NCBI GenBank assembly: GCA_017940705.1
Contig: JAGAYB010000028.1
Span: 1 to 12,651 of the forward strand
DNA length: 12,651 nucleotides
Direction of reading: 5' to 3'
Source: Selenomonas sp.
GTDB taxonomy: Bacteria; Bacillota_C; Negativicutes; Selenomonadales; Selenomonadaceae
Shown here piece by piece: positions 6,839-12,651 of this stretch (positions within the stretch are counted from its first letter, which is position 1; each line of letters opens with the position of its first letter). The position numbers were made by a program, and so were the translations under genes. The notes under the pieces are model-generated. The model was not told the origin of the DNA. It saw only the letters and a list, made by a program, of their open reading frames with translations, and searched no databases.

Positions 6839-7635
6839 TGCAGAAAGTAAAAAATATTTATCTTGGTATCATCGTGGCCTTCCTCTATGCGCCGATTTTA
6901 GTACTGATTGCCCAGTCCTTCAATGCCAGCCGCTACCGCGGTCAATGGACGGGCTTTACCTGGGAATGGTATGTCAAGCTCATTGAGAGCGAGGATATCT
7001 TAAATGCCTTTACCAATACTTTGACCATCGGTGTGACCTCGGCGCTGCTGGCTACGCTGCTGGCTTTGCTTACGGCTCTGGGGATGCGGCAAATGGGGCG
7101 GCAGAGCCGGATGTTTATGCGCGGTCTGGCCAATATTCCTTTGCTCAATGCCGATATCGTTACAGGCATTTCGCTGATGCTGCTGTTTCTGGGGCTGGGA
7201 CTGCGGCTTGGTTACGACACCATTTTGCTGGCGCATATCGTCATCAACCTGCCCTATGCTATGCTCTGCATATTGCCGCAGGTACTGTCCATGGACATGG
7301 TCTGCTATGAGGCTGCCCGTGATTTGGGGGCGTCATCGCTGCTGGCTTTCCGCAAGGTCATCCTGCCGGAACTCATGCCGGGGATTGTGGCCGCCTTCCT
7401 GTTGTCCTTTGCCATGAGCGCTGATGACTTCATCGTGACCTATTTCACCAAGGGTGCAGGCATTGAGACGCTGACTACGGAAATATATTCGGAATTAAAA
7501 CTGGGCGTGCATCCTGAAATGTATGCTTTGTCCACCCTGTTCTTCTGTGGTGTTCTGGTCTTTGCGGCACTTCTTATGCTGAATTATAAGGTTATACGCC
7601 GTTATCGGCAGGCAGAAAGGAGTGGCAAGGCTTAA
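6838..7635 (+). CDS. potC: Spermidine/putrescine ABC transporter permease PotC
   Basis: Second membrane subunit of the polyamine importer. The 265-residue protein is hydrophobic throughout, with about six membrane segments, the first at residues 7-27. The EAA loop is EAARDLGASS (158-167), followed by LPELMPGIV, and SADDFIVTYF (194-203) is a stretch typical of PotC-type permeases. The start ATG overlaps the potB stop by one base (TAATG), and a purine-rich GAGAAAGGAAGG lies just upstream. The stop again shares one base with the next start. The gene order potA-B-C-D supports the assignment to PotC rather than a second PotB. Confidence 0.94.
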   Translation: MQKVKNIYLGIIVAFLYAPILVLIAQSFNASRYRGQWTGFTWEWYVKLIESEDILNAFTNTLTIGVTSALLATLLALLTALGMRQMGRQSRMFMRGLANIPLLNADIVTGISLMLLFLGLGLRLGYDTILLAHIVINLPYAMLCILPQVLSMDMVCYEAARDLGASSLLAFRKVILPELMPGIVAAFLLSFAMSADDFIVTYFTKGAGIETLTTEIYSELKLGVHPEMYALSTLFFCGVLVFAALLMLNYKVIRRYRQAERSGKA

Positions 7636-8726
7636 TGAAATTCTTAAAAAATATGTATGGCCGCTCATTGTTATTAGTGCTGCTGGTGCTGAGCTCGTTT
7701 TCCCTGTCCGGCTGCGATATGTTCGATGATGATGCAGAAGACGGCGACAATGTGCTGTATGTATACAGCTGGGGTGACTACCTCAGTGAAGATGTCATCA
7801 AACAGTTTGAGGAGGAAACAGGCATCAAGGTGGTACTGGATGAGTACGACACCAATGAGAGCATGTATCCCCGTATCGCCGAAGGCGCTGAGGCCTATGA
7901 TGTGCTGTGCCCGTCAGATTACATGATTGATAAGCTGATTCACAATAATCTGCTGCAGCCATTGGATTTTAATAAGCTGCCTCAGGCCAGGGCAAATATC
8001 GGCAAGGACTTCTTTGAACAGTCCAAGACCTTTGACCGGGAAGGGCGCTATACTGTTCCCTACTGCTGGGGAACAGTTGGCATCATGTACAACACGAAAT
8101 TGGTGGATGAACCGGTGGACAGCTGGAAGATACTGTGGCAGGAAAAATACCGGGACAGCATCCTCATGCAGGATTCTGCGCGTGATGCCATTATGATTCC
8201 CTTGAAGATTTTAGGTCGTTCCATGAATACGACCAATCAGGCAGAACTGGAGGCAGCCAGAGATATGCTCATCGCCCAAAAGCCGTTGGTACAGGCTTAT
8301 GGCGTGGATGATATCCGCGATAAGCTCAGCTCGGGGGAGGCGGCTTTAGGCGTTATTTTTTCCGGTGAGGCCATCAATCTCATGAAGTCCAATCCTGATT
8401 TGCGTTTCCAGCCGGCGCCCAAGGAAGGTACAAATGTCTGGATTGACGGCTGGGTCATTCCGAAAAATGCCCGTCATGTGGAAAACGCGCATAAGTTTAT
8501 CGACTATATGTGCCGTCCCGATATCGCGGCGGCCAATTTCGAGGAGCTGGGTTATTCTACGCCGAACATCGCTGTCCGGGAACTGGTGGAAGAGGATTTA
8601 GAAGATTACGTTGACATAGCTTTTCCGCCGGAGAACGTGTACAAGGGACAGGAATCCTATAGCTATCTGGGCGAGGCTCTGGATAAGCTGTACACGAAAT
8701 TATGGCTGCAGGTAAAAGTTAATTGA
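7635..8726 (+). CDS. potD: Spermidine/putrescine-binding lipoprotein PotD
   Basis: Extracytoplasmic receptor of the importer, anchored as a lipoprotein. The 363-residue protein has a signal sequence ending in the lipobox LSGC (lipidated Cys27). Likely polyamine-contacting residues align by eye with E. coli PotD: Trp46 and Asp48 (SWGDY; E. coli has Glu at the second), Ser94 and Tyr96 (PSDY), and Trp269 and Asp271 (VWIDG). In the segment DSARD (180-184), the E. coli DDARE acidic pair appears as Ser181 and Asp184, so one acidic contact differs; this may shift the preference among putrescine, spermidine and cadaverine. AAGGAG at 7617-7622 precedes the start, which shares one base with the potC stop. 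Confidence 0.93.
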   Translation: MKFLKNMYGRSLLLVLLVLSSFSLSGCDMFDDDAEDGDNVLYVYSWGDYLSEDVIKQFEEETGIKVVLDEYDTNESMYPRIAEGAEAYDVLCPSDYMIDKLIHNNLLQPLDFNKLPQARANIGKDFFEQSKTFDREGRYTVPYCWGTVGIMYNTKLVDEPVDSWKILWQEKYRDSILMQDSARDAIMIPLKILGRSMNTTNQAELEAARDMLIAQKPLVQAYGVDDIRDKLSSGEAALGVIFSGEAINLMKSNPDLRFQPAPKEGTNVWIDGWVIPKNARHVENAHKFIDYMCRPDIAAANFEELGYSTPNIAVRELVEEDLEDYVDIAFPPENVYKGQESYSYLGEALDKLYTKLWLQVKVN

Positions 8727-8754
8727 CCGCAAACAGGAAATCAGCGCTCTGTTG

Positions 8755-8783
8755 TTGAATATCTCTTAAGGAACGATATTCAA
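8755..8783 (+). promoter_or_regulatory. Hairpin between potD and the next gene, next to its ribosome site
   Basis: TTGAATATC (8755-8763) pairs perfectly with GATATTCAA (8775-8783) around an 11-base loop. It ends one base before the AGGAGG of the following gene. No T run follows, so it is not a terminator. It could be an mRNA stabiliser or processing site, or modulate translation. Confidence 0.5.
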
Positions 8784-8797
8784 GAGGAGGAATAGAC

Positions 8798-9241
8798 ATG
8801 AATGTAAAAGCAGAAGTGTTTAAGAAATATCTGGAAGAGAAAAAAATTGAGGCTTTCCAGATTGAAGAAGTAAAAGATGATGCACAGGAGACAGTGGTCT
8901 TTCGTTCGCATATCGTAGTGGAAGGCCAGCAGCTGCCCACACTGGTGCTGCTGGATGCCAGCGTATTTTCCATGATTCGCGTGCAGATTTCTCCCAAGGC
9001 CCGCACCGAGGAAAATGAACTGGCTGTGCTGCGTATGATTAGTGAGCAGAACATGAAATACAAACCCTTTAAGCTGTATTTTGACCAGAACGGCGCTTTG
9101 ATTCTTGATGTCTGCCTGCTGACTCCGGGTAATGAAGAAAAGGATTTCCCCCTGCTGGGTGAAGAGGTTTACGGCATGTTCGATGTGCTGATTAAGTTCT
9201 TAGAGGAAAACTACCGCAGCTGGATGAAGGAAATCTGGTAA
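8798..9241 (+). CDS. Small YbjN-like protein of unknown function
   Basis: A 147-residue cytoplasmic protein without signal or membrane segments. The pattern of alternating strands and helices resembles the YbjN/type III secretion chaperone-like fold: an N-terminal helix (residues 4-15), strands around VVFRSHI and PTLVLLD, SVFSMIRVQI, a helix with ENELAVLRMISEQN, KYKPFKLYFD.NGALILDV, and a C-terminal helix ending MKEIW. I place it there from memory at moderate confidence and cannot assign a function. A good AGGAGG (8785-8790) precedes the ATG. No promoter is seen in the 71-base gap after potD, so it is probably co-transcribed with the pot operon, ahead of the terminator at 9271. A role linked to polyamines is only guilt by association. 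Confidence 0.75.
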   Translation: MNVKAEVFKKYLEEKKIEAFQIEEVKDDAQETVVFRSHIVVEGQQLPTLVLLDASVFSMIRVQISPKARTEENELAVLRMISEQNMKYKPFKLYFDQNGALILDVCLLTPGNEEKDFPLLGEEVYGMFDVLIKFLEENYRSWMKEIW

Positions 9242-9270
9242 GGTAATCTTGCAAATGATATAGTATATAA

Positions 9271-9303
9271 GCCTTGTCCATGAATTTTTGGACAGGGCTT
9301 TTT
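9271..9303 (+). terminator. Rho-independent terminator after the pot operon
   Basis: GCCTTGTCC (9271-9279) pairs with GGACAGGGC (9290-9298), with one G-T pair and a 10-base loop, and is followed by five T residues. Confidence 0.9.
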
Positions 9304-9324
9304 GTTTACATATTTACAATGCCC

Positions 9325-9355
9325 ATTGACATGATAGGTGAATATATTATACGAT
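9325..9355 (+). promoter_or_regulatory. Promoter of the metB/C-patB operon
   Basis: A -35 TTGACA (9326-9331) with a weaker -10 such as TATACG (9348-9353, spacer 16) or TACGAT (9350-9355, spacer 18). The 16 bases from 9325 match the promoter region before the URO-D-family gene (11721-11736) at 15 positions. Confidence 0.7.
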
Positions 9356-9366
9356 GGATACATCGT
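9351..9366 (+). promoter_or_regulatory. Inverted repeat over the -10/start region of metB/C, possible operator
   Basis: ACGATG (9351-9356) and CATCGT (9361-9366) are perfect inverted copies separated by GATA. Lying over the -10 and start site, it is well placed for a repressor. No SAM riboswitch (S-box) is present, so control by a DNA-binding protein is plausible. Confidence 0.4.
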
Positions 9367-9397
9367 GAGATAACTTGGCAAGAAATGGGGAAAGTAT

Positions 9398-10537
9398 ATG
9401 CAGGATTTTACATTAGAGGTTCATGGCTGTCATGAGTACGACAGGACGGGAGCTATCAGCGAACCACTTTACATGTCGGCTACCTTCCGCCATCCCGGCT
9501 TTGGCAGGAGTACCGGCTACGATTATGGCCGGGTGGCCAATCCCACCAGAGATACACTGGAGCAGGCTGTTGCCATGCTGGAGCAGGGACAGCGCTGCTG
9601 GGCAGTATCTTCCGGCATGGCGGCCATCAATCTGGTGCTGAAACTTTTCAGTCCCGGCGACCATGTGCTTTTGTCTGAGGATTTATACGGCGGTACAGTC
9701 CGGCTGGCAAATGAAGTATACAGCCGGTACGGCATCGAGTTTGAATATGTGGATACCACAGACACTAAGCTGGTAGAGGAAAAATTTCGTCCTGAGACCA
9801 AGGGCTTGTTCATCGAAACGCCCTCCAATCCCATGATGCTAATCAGCGATATTCAGGCGCTGTCACGGCTGGCTCATGCTAATGATGCGCTGCTGATTGT
9901 GGATAATACATTTCTCTCGCCTCATTTCCAGAAGCCCATTGCCCTGGGGGCAGATATTGTTGTGCATAGCGGCACAAAATATCTGTGTGGTCATAATGAT
10001 GTCATAGCCGGTTTTCTGGTAGTGGCCGATAAGGAGAGCGTTGCTGCCAAGCAGGTGGAACTGCTGGTCAAGTCAGAGGGGCCGAACTTATCTGCTTTTG
10101 ATGCCTGGCTCATGCTGCGCAGCTTGAAAACCTTGGGCGTGCGTGTGGAAAAACAGGCGGAGAACGCTTTGACTATTGCCCGGTGGCTGCAAAAGCAGCC
10201 GCAGGTGACAGCAGTTTACTATCCGGGACTTCCTGACCATCCGGGCTATGAACTGCAGGCCCGACAGGCCAAAGGCTTTGGCGGTATGGTGTCCTTTAAG
10301 GTGACATCTGCTGACCTTGCCAAGAATGTGCTGGCGAAGCTGAAACTTATCGCCTTTGCGGAAAGCCTTGGGGGCGTGGAAAGCCTGCTGACGTATCCAT
10401 TGGCACAAACCCATGCGGAAATGCCGCAGGAACTGCTGAAAAGAACCGGCCTTGATGATAAACTGCTGAGGCTGTCCGTGGGGATTGAAGCAGTGTCGGA
10501 TTTAATTGCTGATTTACAGCAAGCCTTGGAGGGTTGA
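9398..10537 (+). CDS. Trans-sulfuration PLP enzyme (cystathionine gamma-synthase / lyase family)
   Basis: A cytoplasmic pyridoxal-phosphate enzyme of the Cys/Met metabolism family that makes or cleaves cystathionine. The 379-residue length fits cystathionine gamma-synthase, beta-lyase or gamma-lyase rather than the longer O-acetylhomoserine sulfhydrylases. Seen in the sequence: Tyr43-Gly-Arg45 followed by ANPT, the phosphate-binding SSGMAAI (71-77), Asp169 in VDNTF (contacts the PLP ring nitrogen), Lys194 in HSGTKYLCGHND (forms the Schiff base), and SLGGVESL and LRLSVGIE near the end. Motifs alone do not separate MetB, MetC and MccB activities. The ribosome site is a modest GGGGA 6 bases before the ATG. 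It is separated by 3 bases from the next gene, a second C-S lyase, so the two work in one sulfur amino-acid operon. Confidence 0.92.
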   Translation: MQDFTLEVHGCHEYDRTGAISEPLYMSATFRHPGFGRSTGYDYGRVANPTRDTLEQAVAMLEQGQRCWAVSSGMAAINLVLKLFSPGDHVLLSEDLYGGTVRLANEVYSRYGIEFEYVDTTDTKLVEEKFRPETKGLFIETPSNPMMLISDIQALSRLAHANDALLIVDNTFLSPHFQKPIALGADIVVHSGTKYLCGHNDVIAGFLVVADKESVAAKQVELLVKSEGPNLSAFDAWLMLRSLKTLGVRVEKQAENALTIARWLQKQPQVTAVYYPGLPDHPGYELQARQAKGFGGMVSFKVTSADLAKNVLAKLKLIAFAESLGGVESLLTYPLAQTHAEMPQELLKRTGLDDKLLRLSVGIEAVSDLIADLQQALEG

Positions 10538-10540
10538 AAG

Positions 10541-11713
10541 ATGGTTGATTTTACAGAAGTAATCGACAGGCGGGGAACTGCCTGCCTTAAATATGATTTT
10601 GCCGTGGAACGGGGCTATCCTGCTGATGTGCTGCCCTTTTGGGTGGCAGATATGGACTTTAGGACACCGGAGCCGGTTCGTCAGGCGTTGAAAAAAAGCA
10701 GTGAGCATGGAATTTTTGGCTATACGGATGTGACTGCTGAATATCGGGATGTGCTGGAAGACTGGTTCCGGCGCCGTCATAACTGGCAGACAGATAAGGA
10801 GGCCCTGGTGGTCACTCCCGGGGTGGTCTTTGCCATTTGTACGGCTGTCCGCGCGTTCACTGCTCCCGGGGACAGCGTGCTGATTTGTCCGCCGGTTTAT
10901 TATCCCTTCTCGGAATCCGTCAAAAGTAATGGCCGTAAGCTGGTGGAAAGCCCTTTGGTGGAAAAGGACGGTCATTATGAGATTGACTTTGCGGATTTTG
11001 AGGCCAAGATTCAGGCTGAGCAGGTGAAGATGTTTATCCTGTGCAGCCCGCATAATCCTGTGGGCCGTGTCTGGCGGAGAGACGAGCTGCTCCGGCTGGC
11101 TGATATCTGTCAGCAGCATGATGTATTGGTGGTGGCTGATGAAATTCATCAGGATTTTGTACGCAAGGGGCATCAGCATACTGTTTTTGCGTCTTTGTCA
11201 CCGCAGACGGCGCAAAATGTCATAACCTGTACAAGTCCCAGCAAGACCTTCAATCTGGCCGGCTTGCAGATATCCAACATTTTTATTGAAAATGCCAAGC
11301 TGCGCCAGCAGTTCAAGGCTGAACTCACCGCCGCAGGCTACAGTCAGCCCAATGCACTGGGCTTGTTTGCGGCTCAGGCAGCTTACCGAGAGGGAGAGAG
11401 CTGGCTGGAAGAATTGCTGGCCTATCTTGAGGAAAACCTTGGCAGGACGAAGGCGTTTCTGGCGGAAAAGCTGCCACAGGTAAAACTGATTGAGCCGGAG
11501 GGAACGTATCTCTTATGGCTTGATTGCCGCGCTTTAGGCTTTAGCAGCAGAGAGCTGGATGAACGAATCATTCAGCAGGGGAAATTATGGCTGGACAGCG
11601 GCTGGATTTTCGGGCGCAGCGGTGCCGGTTTCCAACGCATAAATATGGCTTGTCCATGGTCTGTACTGCATGAAGGGCTGAATCGTTTGGCCGGCTGTTT
11701 GAAAAAATCCTAA
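10541..11713 (+). CDS. patB: MalY/PatB-type PLP-dependent C-S lyase (cystathionine beta-lyase)
   Basis: Fold-type I PLP enzyme of the aminotransferase class I/II superfamily that typically splits the C-S bond of cystathionine or cysteine, giving homocysteine or hydrogen sulfide, pyruvate and ammonia. The 390-residue protein has the MalY/PatB signature near the N terminus (LPFWVADMDF, 31-40), TPGVV (92-96), CPPVYYPF (116-123), SPHNPVGRVW (169-178, Asn172), Asp200 in VADEIHQDF, the Schiff-base Lys235 in SPSKTFNLAG and carboxylate-binding Arg366 in FQRINMACP. GGAGGG at 10528-10533 lies inside the end of the preceding gene, with only 3 bases between stop and ATG, so the two are co-transcribed. 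As the partner of a gamma-synthase or lyase it would complete methionine synthesis or cysteine breakdown. The symbol denotes the family; the substrate is not proven. Confidence 0.9.
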   Translation: MVDFTEVIDRRGTACLKYDFAVERGYPADVLPFWVADMDFRTPEPVRQALKKSSEHGIFGYTDVTAEYRDVLEDWFRRRHNWQTDKEALVVTPGVVFAICTAVRAFTAPGDSVLICPPVYYPFSESVKSNGRKLVESPLVEKDGHYEIDFADFEAKIQAEQVKMFILCSPHNPVGRVWRRDELLRLADICQQHDVLVVADEIHQDFVRKGHQHTVFASLSPQTAQNVITCTSPSKTFNLAGLQISNIFIENAKLRQQFKAELTAAGYSQPNALGLFAAQAAYREGESWLEELLAYLEENLGRTKAFLAEKLPQVKLIEPEGTYLLWLDCRALGFSSRELDERIIQQGKLWLDSGWIFGRSGAGFQRINMACPWSVLHEGLNRLAGCLKKS

Positions 11714-11720
11714 TAAACCT

Positions 11721-11750
11721 ATTGACATGATGGGTGTAATAGTGTAACAT
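11721..11750 (+). promoter_or_regulatory. Promoter of the URO-D-family gene
   Basis: TTGACA (11722-11727), a 17-base spacer and TAACAT (11745-11750). It begins 8 bases after the patB stop. Transcription should start near 11757, so the transcript runs through the structured leader and terminator before reaching the gene. Confidence 0.75.
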
Positions 11751-11754
11751 AAAG

Positions 11755-11833
11755 TCATCCTCAGAAGGGGATGAAAACTGACTGGATAACCAGAGGTTTT
11801 GCATAGGTATAGTTCTATGCAAAACCTCTTTTT
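11755..11833 (+). ncRNA. Structured leader with attenuator, candidate riboswitch, before the URO-D-family gene
   Basis: Three elements can be drawn. A 5' hairpin pairs TCATCCTC (11755-11762) with GGGGATGA (11767-11774) over an AGAA loop. A possible antiterminator pairs AAAACT (11774-11779) with GGTTTT (11795-11800), enclosing CTGG/CCAG (11782-11785, 11790-11793). A terminator hairpin begins at 11792. The second and third structures overlap at 11792-11800, so they exclude each other, as in a transcription attenuator. The sequence does not match any small riboswitch consensus I can recall. The ligand or regulator is unknown, and the antiterminator is my own pairing by eye. Confidence 0.45.
11792..11833 (+). 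terminator. Strong intrinsic terminator in the leader of the URO-D-family gene
   Basis: A perfect 15-bp stem, left arm 11792-11806 (AGAGGTTTTGCATAG) and right arm 11815-11829, with an 8-base loop and a TTTT run. It ends the metB/C-patB transcript, but it also lies downstream of the next gene's promoter and 20 bases before its start, so it should attenuate that gene. Confidence 0.93.
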
Positions 11834-11853
11834 CTATTTAAGGAGTGGTTTTT

Positions 11854-12651
11854 ATGGCAGAGAACAAGAAAAAATTAGTATTGGATGTTATGGATGGCAA
11901 AGCAGCTGCCCGGGTACCCTCAGGTTTTTGGTTTCATTTTCTTGATGATGAAATTCATGCTGATGCCTTTAAGAACCCGGAACTTACTGATATTTTGCTG
12001 CAAGGCGAGGAAAAATACATCGAACAGTTTGCCCCGGATTTTGTAAAGATCATGACAGACGGTTTCTTCCCTTATCCCCATGAAGGGCTTAAGCACGTCA
12101 GCAAAGCAGCTGATTTGCTGGAGGTTCAGCCGCTGCCGGAGGATTCGCCGTGGTTTACCCGTCAGCTGGCTTATGCTAAAAAGCTCACGGCTAAGTATGG
12201 CGATAAGGTGGCTATGTTTTACAACCTTTTCGGTGCGGCTACGACCTTTAAGTTTATGCAGCCCACTATACCGGAAGGCGAGGCGCTGCTGACCAGACTG
12301 CTGCTGGAAGATAAGACAGCAGTAAAGCATCTTTTTGATGTTATCGCCGGGGACGTGGCCAAATTGGCCGCACGGCTGATAAAGGAAGCCGGGGTGACAG
12401 GCATTTACTTTAGCGTCCAAAGCCCGGAAAGCGGGAAGGTCACCCGGGAACTTTACGAGGAGGTATTCAAGCCCGGGGAACTGCAGGTTTTGAAAGCGGC
12501 CAACAGGGAAAGCAATTACAATATTCTTCATATCTGCGGTTATGCCGGACATCACAACAAGCTGGAATGGTATCAGGATTATCCTGCCAAAGTGTTCAAC
12601 TGGGCTGTGGTGATTGAAGGGGTATCCTTGGAGGAAGGCCGCAGCTTGTTC
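11854..12651 (+). CDS. Uroporphyrinogen decarboxylase (URO-D) family protein, 5' part
   Basis: The window holds the first 266 codons of an open frame; the family is usually about 340-360 residues, so roughly a quarter is missing. It starts MAENKKKLVLDVMDGK, then VPSGFWFHF (22-30), FVKIMTDGFFPY, an FYNLFGAATTFKF segment, and further on ILHICGYAG and FNWAVVIEGVSLEEG, the layout of URO-D/MtaA-like proteins. Members include heme-pathway decarboxylases and corrinoid- or cobalamin-linked methyltransferases. The placement beside sulfur amino-acid genes, without other heme genes in view, favours a methyl-transfer role, but this is inference. AAGGAG (11840-11845) lies 8 bases before the ATG. Expression is probably controlled by the attenuator leader. 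Confidence 0.85.
   Translation, partial: MAENKKKLVLDVMDGKAAARVPSGFWFHFLDDEIHADAFKNPELTDILLQGEEKYIEQFAPDFVKIMTDGFFPYPHEGLKHVSKAADLLEVQPLPEDSPWFTRQLAYAKKLTAKYGDKVAMFYNLFGAATTFKFMQPTIPEGEALLTRLLLEDKTAVKHLFDVIAGDVAKLAARLIKEAGVTGIYFSVQSPESGKVTRELYEEVFKPGELQVLKAANRESNYNILHICGYAGHHNKLEWYQDYPAKVFNWAVVIEGVSLEEGRSLF

Noticed and set aside
9242..9397. SAM riboswitch (S-box) before the metB/C gene
   Set aside because: The 156-base gap contains a terminator and a promoter, leaving about 40 bases of leader, too short for an S-box, and no S-box core is visible.
1..12651. CRISPR arrays, insertion sequences, phage or defence genes
   Set aside because: No regularly spaced repeats, transposases, integrases or long terminal inverted repeats were seen on either strand.

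Overview
The window looks like chromosomal DNA from an anaerobic Firmicute, most likely a member of the Negativicutes such as Selenomonas or a relative. This is inferred from Gram-positive-style signals (strong AGGAGG ribosome sites, TTGACA/TATAAT promoters, U-tract terminators, a glmS ribozyme) together with the gene content; no 16S or other decisive marker is present. All genes lie on the + strand, the packing is tight, and there are no insertion sequences, phage genes or CRISPR arrays.

Layout. (1) 1-2459: the end of an Opp/Dpp/Nik-type ABC importer operon, with the tail of one ATPase, a complete second ATPase and a family-5 substrate-binding lipoprotein (nickel/metallophore or peptide). 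(2) 2463-2628: a stand-alone tRNA-Leu(UAG) with its own promoter and terminator. (3) 2644-4821: glmS, the first enzyme of amino-sugar synthesis, behind a strong promoter, an approximately 85-nt upstream leader and a clear glmS ribozyme, closed by a terminator. (4) 4844-9303: a potABCD polyamine importer operon with translationally coupled genes (overlaps of 8, 1 and 1 bases), followed by a small YbjN-like gene and a terminator. (5) 9325-11713: a two-gene sulfur amino-acid operon, a MetB/MetC-type trans-sulfuration enzyme followed by a MalY/PatB-type C-S lyase. (6) 11721-12651: a promoter, a structured leader carrying a 15-bp terminator hairpin, and the first 266 codons of a uroporphyrinogen-decarboxylase-family (URO-D/MtaA-like) gene that runs off the window.

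How it works together. Most of the window is housekeeping import and metabolism: peptide or metal uptake, polyamine uptake, amino-sugar synthesis for the cell wall, and cysteine/methionine interconversion. In selenomonads polyamines are covalent parts of the peptidoglycan, so glmS next to potABCD may be more than chance, though that is inference. The most interesting unexplained element is the short leader before the URO-D-family gene. It can fold into a 5' hairpin, a plausible antiterminator and a mutually exclusive strong terminator, and I do not recognise it as a known riboswitch class. The same gene and the metB/C gene share an almost identical 16-base promoter segment, which suggests a common regulator.
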